DNA of 44,544 nucleotides from a virus, in IMG/VR virus record IMGVR_UViG_3300023222_000094, positions 1 through 44,544 of that record; one strand, 5' to 3'. A program made the translations under genes and the position numbers. Positions 34,472 to 41,784 of this stretch are shown piece after piece. The notes under the pieces are model-generated. The model was not told the origin of the DNA. It did not search any database and worked only from the letters and a program-made list of their open reading frames with translations. Every line of letters begins with the position of its first letter. Positions within the stretch are counted from its first letter, which is position 1.

Positions 34472-34489
34472 TACTTTCTCCTCAAGATA

Positions 34490-34509
34490 CCCTGTGTTTT
34501 AGCACAGGG
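34490..34509. promoter_or_regulatory. Perfect hairpin between two early genes
   Basis: CCCTGTG (34490-34496) pairs with CACAGGG (34503-34509) around a six-base loop. The 3' flank (GGGG..TGATTGA on the plus strand) is shared with 32924-32942 and partly with 32163-32178. It could be a partial terminator or an RNA-processing site in the leftward transcript. Confidence 0.4.
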
Positions 34510-34519
34510 GGGTGATTGA

Positions 34520-34663
34520 TTATCTACATTCCCTTAAAAAGGCGTCAATAATTAATTGATTAACAACAGACTGTTTATTTACCGCCAGTTCTTCCTCTTT
34601 TCTTTTTTTAACGAGAGCTATAAGCATCTCATCGACCCTGTCTAATAATTTTACTTGCTTCAT
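34520..34663 (-). CDS. Small ribbon-helix-helix regulator
   Basis: 47 aa. An N-terminal strand (KQVKLLDR), a helix, then NKQSVVNQLIIDAFLREC fits an Arc/MetJ-type ribbon-helix-helix. It is the first gene of the leftward operon and lies next to the inverted repeat at 34717-34733, its probable operator. It could set the balance between the two early arms. Confidence 0.6.
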   Translation of the reverse strand: MKQVKLLDRVDEMLIALVKKRKEEELAVNKQSVVNQLIIDAFLRECR

Positions 34664-34693
34664 TTTTTTATCCTTTTGGTTGTTGATAATTTA

Positions 34694-34756
34694 AGTTTAT
34701 ATCAAATGAAATAATTGTCAAACAGAAGTTGACTGACAGTTCAAGTGTGCTAATCT
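34694..34756. promoter_or_regulatory. Divergent promoters with a shared operator
   Basis: GTCAA-ACAGAAG-TTGAC (34717-34733) is a perfect inverted repeat whose half-sites are the start of two outward -35 hexamers. Rightward: TTGACT (34729-34734), 16 bases, TAATCT (34751-34756). Leftward: TTGACA (34721-34716), 16 bases, TAAACT (34699-34694). One bound dimer would block both promoters. Confidence 0.6.
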
Positions 34757-34794
34757 TTAAGTTGCCAAAAGACCAACAAACAAACGGAGTAAAA

Positions 34795-35076
34795 ATGGAA
34801 AACAAAAAAGAAACATTCGAAGTTGAACTATTCATTCACATGGCGACATATGGTGAAGAATATTATGTAGCAGCCAATAACATGGCAGAACTTGGCTATC
34901 CTTATTTGGGAAGCCAAACTGTAACCTTAAATATTCCAACCAAGAACCCCATTGAAGCTGAAATTGAAATGCTAGACAAAAAAGAAGCTGTTCTTGTAGA
35001 AGAACATTCAAAGAAAATCCATGCCATTCAGCAGCGCAAGAAAGACTTACAGTGTTTGGAGTTTAAAGATGAATAA
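34795..35076 (+). CDS. Hypothetical early protein
   Basis: 93 aa, unrecognised, ending in a charged coiled coil. CGGAG lies six bases before the ATG at 34795. First gene of the rightward early operon, under the divergent promoter region. Its end overlaps the next gene by eight bases. Confidence 0.65.
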   Translation: MENKKETFEVELFIHMATYGEEYYVAANNMAELGYPYLGSQTVTLNIPTKNPIEAEIEMLDKKEAVLVEEHSKKIHAIQQRKKDLQCLEFKDE

Positions 35077-35449
35077 ATTAACGCCTATTTGCCCATATTG
35101 CAAAAAATTCTCAAACAAGGTGACGGGAAAAGAAATTTACCCACACCGTAAAGATTTATATAAATTAACATTTTATAGTTGCTCGCCATGCAAAGCATAT
35201 GTTGGCTGTCACGCAACTTCTGAAAAGCCACTTGGACGACTTGCGAATTCTGAGCTAAGAAAAGCAAAAAGCGCCGCTCATAGAGCTTTTGATCCGCTAT
35301 GGAAGTCTGGTGATATGAAAAGAAAACAAGCCTATAAATGGCTATCTCAAATTATTGAGATTGACGGGAAAGATTGTCATATAGGCATGTTTGATATTGA
35401 AACGTGTGAAAATGTTGTGATGCATTCATTGAATAAACGTAAGGAATAA
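35069..35449 (+). CDS. Zinc-finger protein, DUF3268-like
   Basis: 126 aa. CPYCKKFSNKV, SCSPCKAYVGCH and the AHRAFDPLWKSGDMKRKQAY segment are typical of DUF3268, a phage zinc-ribbon family of unknown role. Start 35069 inside the previous gene. Confidence 0.75.
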   Translation: MNKLTPICPYCKKFSNKVTGKEIYPHRKDLYKLTFYSCSPCKAYVGCHATSEKPLGRLANSELRKAKSAAHRAFDPLWKSGDMKRKQAYKWLSQIIEIDGKDCHIGMFDIETCENVVMHSLNKRKE

Positions 35450-35451
35450 AG

Positions 35452-36408
35452 ATGGATAAAGAAGCCACTACTGATGCCATAGCCCTATCTCTCCAAAAAC
35501 CTTTTAATGAAGATGATATTCAATGGAGAGTCCAACAAGCTGGTATATCCGCAAACCAAAACCCCTATGTAATGGCTATTCCATATGTCAGCAACAGGGC
35601 TATTCAAAAAAGGCTAGATGAAGTATTTGGTCCTTTTGGGTGGGAAAATGCCTATAAGCCAACACCAGACGGTAAAGGTTACTTATGCGGCATAACTATT
35701 CATAGCGAAAAACGAAGCGTCACTAAATGGGATGGTGCCGAATATACCAATATCGAACCGTTAAAAGGTGCCTTGTCGGATTCAATGAAACGTTCAGCCG
35801 TACAGCTAGGTATAGGACGCTATCTCTATCAGTTAGAGATGCAATTCGCTGTATGCCAAATTGTAAATAGTCAACGTGAAGCAGACAACTGTCACATACA
35901 TTACCCGGACAAAAAGAACAAGTCAGTTAGAACGTTTATTAGCTGGCAAAACCCACCTTTACCAAAATGGGCCATTCCTTTTGTTGATTACAGTCATTTC
36001 ATAAAAGCAATCGAAGAAGCAAAAGATATGGCTGAGCTTAGGAATTCATTCACCCAAGCATATAAAGCAGCCGAATCTTCACACAATGCTGATTTAACCA
36101 AAGACGCAACCAAAGCCAAAAATAAACGTAAAGCTTATATCCAGTCTAATCTGGATAAGATTAATGGAGAAAAACACAAAGTTATCGAAGATTGGCTTGA
36201 TGGTCAAATCAAAGTATTTGCTGATTTACCAAATAAAAGTACTATTGATAATTTCGCAAAAATCACTAATGAGGGTCTACTATCCAGGATAACAGCAAGT
36301 AATGTTGATATAACCCCTAAAGAACAACAAGTGAATTGTGATGATTTAGCAGAAAAACTTGCTAACTCTTACAAACAACGAATTAACCAATTAAAAAAGG
36401 CGAAATAA
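35452..36408 (+). CDS. Rad52-family single-strand annealing protein
   Basis: 318 aa. The N-terminal domain (about residues 10-140) has the Rad52/Rad22 pattern: IQWRVQQAG, AIPYVSNRAIQKRLDEVFG, PFGWENAY, then GALSDSMKRSAVQLGIGRYLY. These proteins anneal complementary DNA strands in phage recombination. The C-terminal half is helical and Lys/Asn-rich. TAATG overlap with the next gene supports a functional pair. Confidence 0.8.
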   Translation: MDKEATTDAIALSLQKPFNEDDIQWRVQQAGISANQNPYVMAIPYVSNRAIQKRLDEVFGPFGWENAYKPTPDGKGYLCGITIHSEKRSVTKWDGAEYTNIEPLKGALSDSMKRSAVQLGIGRYLYQLEMQFAVCQIVNSQREADNCHIHYPDKKNKSVRTFISWQNPPLPKWAIPFVDYSHFIKAIEEAKDMAELRNSFTQAYKAAESSHNADLTKDATKAKNKRKAYIQSNLDKINGEKHKVIEDWLDGQIKVFADLPNKSTIDNFAKITNEGLLSRITASNVDITPKEQQVNCDDLAEKLANSYKQRINQLKKAK

Positions 36409-37538
36409 TGGATACAAAAACTGAAATGGTAACTTTCGACCAAGCAATTGAATTGAAAGGACGAAAGGCAATTGAATTTTTTTCTAAGAAGGATAATTTA
36501 ACACCACTAGTTGAATTCGTAAAAGAGGGAGCATTATCAATTGTCCCTGATGTTAATACAAAAAAAGGTCGTGACGCTATTGGTTCAACAGCTAGAAAGG
36601 TTTCACAAGCTCGCAAGGCCTTAACTGATGCTATTGATTCTTCTGTCTCCGATATGGAAGCAAAAGTGAAGGTAGCAAAACAATCATCCAAATACGTCAA
36701 AGAGGAATTAAATCAAACTCGTGCTCAAATCTTAGCCCCCCGGGACACATGGCAAGCAGAGCAGGACTTGATTGAAGAAACACGGATAGCAGATATTAAA
36801 GCTGAAATTGATAAAATATTAGCTATCGGTACGCTCCAGGGTAACGAGTCTAAAGATGAAATAGCTTCACTGGTTGAGGCTGTAGAAACCATCGATGTTA
36901 GTGAAGGATTTGAAGAATTCACTGTTGATGCTGCCAAAGCTATCCAAGATGTATTAAAAACACTCAATGATAAGGTTTTATCAATCATAGAAACCGAACA
37001 GAAAGCAGAGATAAACCGCCAGCTTGAAACAGAACGCAAAGCAAATAAAATCTCTGAACGGCTAAACAAATTGGCTACGATACCAATGGCCTTAATCGGT
37101 AAATCATCAAGTAAAATCAAAGCTAAGATTGATAGTTTGAATAAATACGTCATTCCTGAGGATGAATTTGGGGACTCATATCCCCAAGCAGTAGCATCAG
37201 TAAAAAAGGTTATCCGTCAATTAACCTCAATGCACGATGAACGAATTATTGTCGAAGACCAAACCAAGGAGGATACACCAGCACCGCAAACAGGATATAA
37301 TATAGGCGCATCATCCCCAGATTACCATTCACCATCAATTAGCAAACCATCTACACCGGACAAGCCGGTCACACAGACTCCAACAGACCCAGTCATCGAA
37401 GAAACAGTTACCATCAGTAAAGCTGAGTATCAACAATTATTGAGTGATAGCGAGTTCTTAGGCTGTCTATGTAATGCTGGTGTTGATGGGTGGGACGGTT
37501 ACGACCAGGCACAATCAATGATGCACGATAAAATTTAA
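36408..37538 (+). CDS. Coiled-coil partner of the annealing protein (DUF1351-like)
   Basis: 376 aa. Long helical, charged region (about residues 45-270) with PDVNTKKGRDAIGSTARKV near the start, a Pro/Thr/Ser-rich linker (about 285-330) and a short C-terminal helix. Similar proteins accompany recombinases in many phages and are often mislabelled TolA. Function unknown; coupling to the Rad52-like gene suggests recombination. Confidence 0.65.
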   Translation: MDTKTEMVTFDQAIELKGRKAIEFFSKKDNLTPLVEFVKEGALSIVPDVNTKKGRDAIGSTARKVSQARKALTDAIDSSVSDMEAKVKVAKQSSKYVKEELNQTRAQILAPRDTWQAEQDLIEETRIADIKAEIDKILAIGTLQGNESKDEIASLVEAVETIDVSEGFEEFTVDAAKAIQDVLKTLNDKVLSIIETEQKAEINRQLETERKANKISERLNKLATIPMALIGKSSSKIKAKIDSLNKYVIPEDEFGDSYPQAVASVKKVIRQLTSMHDERIIVEDQTKEDTPAPQTGYNIGASSPDYHSPSISKPSTPDKPVTQTPTDPVIEETVTISKAEYQQLLSDSEFLGCLCNAGVDGWDGYDQAQSMMHDKI

Positions 37539-37563
37539 TTTAACCAACAGAAGAGAGAGTAAT

Positions 37564-37956
37564 ATGTCTAGAATAAAATTAGGTGACAACGGGCTAGATG
37601 TGATAGTCAAAATGTCAGACGGCAACATTGGAGCGATCCAAGCACTAAAGGCTATCATATTAGAATTCGCAGAGACAGACCTACAAGGTGCGTCAATGGG
37701 ACTTGGTCCAATCCTCACCTTAGACACATACCAAATATATGGAACAGACATTCATGTCCTATATAATGATAAGTGCCAGAAAGATGTTCGAAAACTTTTC
37801 GTGCTACTGGCAGCTTGCCATTTTGGTATCATGCCTGAGTCTAAATTACAAAGTCTAGCAGGTGATCGAATGAACGAAATTAAGCTTGCAGACGTCGAAT
37901 TCAGCGTTTTAAAAGTTAAAATCCGTGAGCATATCGCAGAATTAAAGCGCGCGTAA
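37564..37956 (+). CDS. Conserved phage protein of unknown function
   Basis: 130 aa. MSRIKLGDNGLDVIVKMSDG, GLGPILTLDTYQIYG and IHVLYNDKCQKD belong to a widespread phage protein I know only as hypothetical. AGAGAG ribosome site upstream. Followed by a 131-base leader with paired segments. Confidence 0.7.
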   Translation: MSRIKLGDNGLDVIVKMSDGNIGAIQALKAIILEFAETDLQGASMGLGPILTLDTYQIYGTDIHVLYNDKCQKDVRKLFVLLAACHFGIMPESKLQSLAGDRMNEIKLADVEFSVLKVKIREHIAELKRA

Positions 37957-37964
37957 CAAATAAT

Positions 37965-38059
37965 GGTGCTGTTAATAACGCAATAAATATTTTTTAACTA
38001 AAATACAGATCCCAGCCCCTTACTCAATGGGGGTTTGCGGAATAGATTGGGCCAGCACC
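37965..38059 (+). promoter_or_regulatory. Nested stem structure between operon genes
   Basis: GGTGCTG (37965-37971) is complementary to CAGCACC (38053-38059); inside, CCCA (38011-38014) can pair with TGGG (38048-38051) and CCCC (38016-38019) with GGGG (38029-38032). The innermost hairpin followed by TTT may be a weak terminator; the whole could be a regulatory RNA leader for the gene at 38088. I see no gene in this gap. Confidence 0.4.
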
Positions 38060-38087
38060 GCCATTTAACCAAATTAAGGAAATAATC

Positions 38088-38384
38088 ATGAAATTATCAG
38101 ATTTAAATTTTGAAACACATGCAGCTGGAAGCGAAGCATTTCAGGCTATCGTGTTTTTTGATAATGGATTCGGCGCAAGTATTATTACTGGAGAACTTTT
38201 TTACACAAGAAGTGATGCGCCTTATGAATTAGCTATTTTGCAAGGCACCGAAGATGGTTGGAAATTAACTTATGATACAGAGATAACAGACGATGTTATG
38301 GGTTATCTAACTGAATCGGGTGTTAATGAGGTACTTAAGAAGATTGAATTACTAACCAAAATGGAGAAAAACAATAATGAATAA
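38088..38384 (+). CDS. Small hypothetical protein
   Basis: 98 aa. AFQAIVFFDNGFGASIITGE and GTEDGWKLTYDTEITDDV look like a conserved small phage protein without known role. AAGGAAA precedes the ATG. Overlaps the exonuclease gene by eight bases. Confidence 0.65.
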   Translation: MKLSDLNFETHAAGSEAFQAIVFFDNGFGASIITGELFYTRSDAPYELAILQGTEDGWKLTYDTEITDDVMGYLTESGVNEVLKKIELLTKMEKNNNE

Positions 38385-39114
38385 GTTTATAATTTTCTAC
38401 GATTGTGAAACATGTGGACTGCCCATATGGAAAGAACCATCATACAGCTATAAACAACCGCATCTGGTACAACTGGCCGCTATCCTATGTAATGCAGATA
38501 CCCGTAAAGTCATCAACACTATGGACGTTATTATTGAGCCAAATGGATGGGAAATTCCACAAGAGACAATAGATGTCCACGGCATTACTAATGAAATGGC
38601 ATTAAAGGTTGGCATACCTGAACAAAAGGCACTAGAACAATTTTTGGAATTATGTGGTGACGCTGATCGAGTTGCTTATAATAAGACATTCGATCAACGG
38701 ATAATCCGTATTGCTACAAAACGTTATAGCACTAATGAAGTTATCGAAAAATGGGCCATCAAAGATAATTTTCATTGCGCTATGATGTTGGCAAAACCAA
38801 TTGTTAAATGTCCTGCAAAAACCAAAGGTAAGTTTAAAACCCCAAAACTACAAGAAGCCTATAAGCATTTCTTTGGTGAAGAATTTGAAGGTGCTCATTC
38901 AGCTATGGCTGATGCTGAGGCTTGCATGAAAGTGTATTGGGCTTGTATTGGTGACGAGGATAGCCGCATTGTTTTACTTCGGTCCAACATCGAGAAAGAA
39001 AAGCGAGGTTTGGCGTATGCAGACTCATCACAAGCTCGTGAAAACCAGCAACGTGGTATTGATGCTATGGAAGCTCAATTGAAAGAACTAGAGGAAAATA
39101 ATCATGAAAATTAA
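38377..39114 (+). CDS. DnaQ-like DEDDh 3'-5' exonuclease
   Basis: 245 aa. The metal-binding residues are visible: D9 and E11 in FYDCETCG, D106 in AYNKTFDQRI, H174 and D179 in GAHSAMADAEA. These identify the DEDDh exonuclease family. It may trim ends for the Rad52-like annealing protein or degrade host DNA. The C-terminal 45 residues form a coiled coil. Confidence 0.85.
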   Translation: MNKFIIFYDCETCGLPIWKEPSYSYKQPHLVQLAAILCNADTRKVINTMDVIIEPNGWEIPQETIDVHGITNEMALKVGIPEQKALEQFLELCGDADRVAYNKTFDQRIIRIATKRYSTNEVIEKWAIKDNFHCAMMLAKPIVKCPAKTKGKFKTPKLQEAYKHFFGEEFEGAHSAMADAEACMKVYWACIGDEDSRIVLLRSNIEKEKRGLAYADSSQARENQQRGIDAMEAQLKELEENNHEN

Positions 39115-39490
39115 AGTGAAAGAAGGTTCCAGTATCTGGTTATTAGCAACATGGTGGAATAATGATTCATTACCTACTGATTTTTGCAGCTTAACTCGAA
39201 CTGTCTTAATCGTATTTCTCTTAATTTCTATGGTTATTTCTATTTTATCGACTTGGTTAGGTTTAATTGTAGCGACAATAGCGGCATCGATAGCCACAGG
39301 TACTATGATTTGGTCTGAACCTTTACTTATTTTGTTAGTTATTATTGGTGGTGTCTCCATCGCCATTGGTTTTGCCTGGGTTATGCACCATTTCCATGAA
39401 AGCCCGAGTGAGAATCTATCAAATGCAAAAATCGCTTATCAAGCATGGAAAGAAAAATATTGTCCATTAGTCGAAAGAATTGATAAATAA
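39104..39490 (+). CDS. Integral membrane protein, unknown
   Basis: 128 aa with two or three hydrophobic segments at about residues 33-65 and 72-95. Short soluble ends. Overlaps the exonuclease gene by 11 bases; followed by a terminator. A role in excluding other phages or in altering the membrane is possible but unsupported. Confidence 0.65.
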   Translation: MKIKVKEGSSIWLLATWWNNDSLPTDFCSLTRTVLIVFLLISMVISILSTWLGLIVATIAASIATGTMIWSEPLLILLVIIGGVSIAIGFAWVMHHFHESPSENLSNAKIAYQAWKEKYCPLVERIDK

Positions 39491-39513
39491 TATCTAACCT
39501 TTCACATAATATC

Positions 39514-39537
39514 ATAAGCCCCTTAGTTGGGGCTTAT
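39514..39537 (+). terminator. Terminator-like hairpin
   Basis: Nine perfect pairs (ATAAGCCCC with GGGGCTTAT) and a six-base loop directly after the membrane-protein gene. The downstream T-run is poor (TATTGT), so termination may be partial. Confidence 0.7.
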
Positions 39538-39598
39538 TATTGTACTGTTATACTTAAAGGTATATAGTTAATATAACTTAAATATATATGAAGCAGTC

Positions 39599-39721
39599 AT
39601 GAAGAAGTTAATAAATTTTGGAAGTTTAATAAGCCAGATACAAGATTACGCAGATAAGAATTGTATGGGTAACTTTTCGATGGCAGTCAGGCAATTAATT
39701 CAAAAGGGGTTAAAGTCATGA
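39599..39721 (+). CDS. Short ribbon-helix-helix-like protein
   Basis: 40 aa: a short strand (KKLINFGS), a helix, then GNFSMAVRQLIQKGL, which fits the second helix of a small ribbon-helix-helix. The stop overlaps the next start (TCATGA), which strongly suggests a real gene coupled to the nuclease-like gene. A TATACT at 39549 may be its -10. No strong Shine-Dalgarno. Confidence 0.5.
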   Translation: MKKLINFGSLISQIQDYADKNCMGNFSMAVRQLIQKGLKS

Positions 39722-40416
39722 GTGGATGCGTTTATGTTGCAGATATAGGTGATGGCACCGTGAAGATTGGGTGTTCATCTAATCCAAGACAAAGACTCAA
39801 GCAAATAGAAAATAAATTAAACTTTAAAGCTGTTAATTTTTATTACACAAATGAGATTGATTGTCAGTTTAAGTTAGAGACCCAGGTTCATGGTGTATTA
39901 AATAAAAGGTGTTATGGAAGTGAAATTTTTAATATCTCATTCAGTGACGCTGTTAACATGGTTGAATTGCAATTTGATGTTATTAGCGGTAAGCAGTCAG
40001 CCATCGATTTAGACAGGGGAATAGAATCTTTTATTCTTGTCAGTGGGTTTTATTTGGACAAAAAACCAAAGATGATAATTGAAACATGTTTATCAAAATT
40101 TAGCGTTAACGATTGCAGGCTTGTTGATTTTTGCAATCGTGCAAGACCATTCTTACTGAATTGCAATGTCGATAAATTTAGCTCAATGGATGATATAATC
40201 AACTTTATCTATCCAGGCCGAATATCTCATGTTGATTGTGCCGAATGCGAGTGCCAAGAATGCTCGGATTACTGGGAAGCCATATGGTTGGTTGATGAAG
40301 ATAACATGACTAAGCAAGAAGCTATTGACGCAATAAAGAAGGGAACCGGATTTGATGATAAACAAATTATAGATTGGGTTGAAGGTCTTTTTGAGCTAGG
40401 AGTTATGAACGAATAG
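39718..40416 (+). CDS. GIY-YIG-like (T5orf172 type) protein
   Basis: 232 aa. CVYVADIGDGTVKIGCSSNP, RLKQIENKLNF and a Glu-His pair near 55-60 match the T5orf172 branch of GIY-YIG. The middle is unrecognised; CAECECQEC near residues 175-183 is a likely metal site, and the last 40 residues are helical. Coupled to a small ribbon-helix-helix gene, an arrangement like a regulated nuclease. Confidence 0.65.
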   Translation: MSGCVYVADIGDGTVKIGCSSNPRQRLKQIENKLNFKAVNFYYTNEIDCQFKLETQVHGVLNKRCYGSEIFNISFSDAVNMVELQFDVISGKQSAIDLDRGIESFILVSGFYLDKKPKMIIETCLSKFSVNDCRLVDFCNRARPFLLNCNVDKFSSMDDIINFIYPGRISHVDCAECECQECSDYWEAIWLVDEDNMTKQEAIDAIKKGTGFDDKQIIDWVEGLFELGVMNE

Positions 40417-40427
40417 GAGGTCTAATT

Positions 40428-40820
40428 ATGAATCAGTTTAATTTCAGTAAAAAATCGCATGAACGAATGATTACAGCTGATCCCCGTCTTGTACAAATAG
40501 CGTTCGAAGCAATAAAAATATCTAAAGTTGATTTTGGCATACCTCAATTTGGCGGTAAAAGAACGAAACAAGAACAAACGGCCTTACACAACAAAGGTGT
40601 GAGTAATTGCGATGGTATAATTAATAAATCAAAACATCAGTCAGGCTTAGCATTGGATGTTTATGCTTATGTTGATGGTAAGGCAAGTTGGAAAACTGAA
40701 CACTTAACATCTGTTGCCGTGGCAATGCTTCAAGCTGCAAGTATATTGGGCTATAAATTATCATGGGGTGGCCTCTGGGTTAACTACCGTGATTTTCCTC
40801 ATTTTCAATTGGAAGATTAA
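40428..40820 (+). CDS. M15-family endolysin (L-alanyl-D-glutamate peptidase type)
   Basis: 130 aa. H70 and D77 in SKHQSGLALDV and H125 in DFPHFQL form the zinc site of VanY/M15 peptidases, with W113 and W117 in LSWGGLW. It cuts peptidoglycan cross-links or stem peptides at lysis. AGGAGG before the start predicts strong translation. No signal peptide, so a holin should release it. Confidence 0.88.
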   Translation: MNQFNFSKKSHERMITADPRLVQIAFEAIKISKVDFGIPQFGGKRTKQEQTALHNKGVSNCDGIINKSKHQSGLALDVYAYVDGKASWKTEHLTSVAVAMLQAASILGYKLSWGGLWVNYRDFPHFQLED

Positions 40821-40821
40821 G

Positions 40822-40849
40822 TTGAGGGTTGGTTATGTTATATTATTAT
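40822..40849 (+). promoter_or_regulatory. Candidate promoter for holin and downstream genes
   Basis: TTGAGG (40822-40827), 16 bases, TATTAT (40844-40849), in the gap before the holin gene. Reasonable sigma-70 likeness. Confidence 0.45.
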
Positions 40850-40879
40850 TTACAATTTCTAACAAAATGATCCCTTTGA

Positions 40880-41119
40880 ATGACTAGTCAGCCAATAGAA
40901 AAAATAGGATTCGGATCAATCGTAACCTCAGTGGGAGCTAAATCAGCAGAAGCAGCTGAGATGATAGAATTAAGTAATAGTTGGGTTATAAGTGACTGGG
41001 GCATGGCCGATTGGGGTATAGCAATATCAATGGTTGGTGGCTTAACATTTATAGCAAGTAATCTATTTAATATGTATCTGGCATACAAAAAACATAAGAA
41101 GGATAAAAAGGATGGATAG
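40880..41119 (+). CDS. Putative holin
   Basis: 79 aa with one membrane segment near residues 45-65 (GIAISMVGGLTFIASNLFNM) and a highly charged Lys-rich tail (KKHKKDKKDG), the usual form of a small class III-like holin. Position directly after the endolysin supports the call. The start lacks a strong Shine-Dalgarno. Confidence 0.65.
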   Translation: MTSQPIEKIGFGSIVTSVGAKSAEAAEMIELSNSWVISDWGMADWGIAISMVGGLTFIASNLFNMYLAYKKHKKDKKDG

Positions 41120-41321
41120 ACATACAATACTTACAATAACCATTAACTCCCTCAAAGATTCATTTATAAAATCAATGTTATTTGTTGCTTGTATATTATT
41201 AGCTTTATGGTTTGAAACTCAATTCACTGACGATGACTTACAAAAAAATTCATGTGATACCAGACAGCAACAAAGTGAAATCAGACACGATAAAACTTCA
41301 AAAGAAAATTGTTTTCTCTAA
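41112..41321 (+). CDS. Putative inner-membrane spanin-like protein
   Basis: 69 aa with an N-terminal membrane anchor near residues 18-35 (FIKSMLFVACILLALWF) and a hydrophilic C-terminal part. Following holin in the lysis cassette, it may act as an i-spanin, though it is short and no Rz1-like lipoprotein frame was found within it. Confidence 0.5.
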   Translation: MDRHTILTITINSLKDSFIKSMLFVACILLALWFETQFTDDDLQKNSCDTRQQQSEIRHDKTSKENCFL

Positions 41322-41340
41322 AACATAGTAGAGGTTAATC

Positions 41341-41784
41341 ATGACGACAATAGCCTTTCACCATAAAGATAAACAAGTAGCGGTTGATAGTCGGATAACT
41401 GCGGGTAATTTAATAAGATCAGACTCATATAATAAAACCATAAAAAACGAGATTGGTTTGTGGATTTTTGCTGGCACAACTTGTGACTACGAATTACTTT
41501 CAACATTAAATCACCACGATAAATCAGATATTGTCCCAGATTGTAGTGCCTTGTTAATTAGAGATGGTAAGGTTTTTGGTGTATTTGTTGAAGACGATGG
41601 TATCTGCTTACATTTAGAATATAAATATAATACTGCATTTGGCAGCGGCTCAGATTTCGCTATAACTGCAATGGATTTTGGCAAAAGCGTTCAGGAAGCT
41701 GTTAAATATGCCATGACAAAAGATGCTTTCACAGGTGGTGAAATCCAAGTTTTTGATGTTGAAACCGGAAATATTATCTTATGA
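41341..41784 (+). CDS. HslV-like (proteasome-family) N-terminal nucleophile hydrolase
   Basis: 147 aa. After Met removal the protein begins TTIAF; Asp 15 (VAVDSR) and Lys 31 (SYNKTIK) of the mature chain lie near the places of HslV D17 and K33. FAGT, FGSGSDFAITAMDFG and SVQEAVKYAMTKD match the core of the proteasome fold. No HslU-like ATPase is present, so a partner is either host HslU or absent. AGAGGT upstream; overlaps the next gene by four bases. Confidence 0.72.
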   Translation: MTTIAFHHKDKQVAVDSRITAGNLIRSDSYNKTIKNEIGLWIFAGTTCDYELLSTLNHHDKSDIVPDCSALLIRDGKVFGVFVEDDGICLHLEYKYNTAFGSGSDFAITAMDFGKSVQEAVKYAMTKDAFTGGEIQVFDVETGNIIL

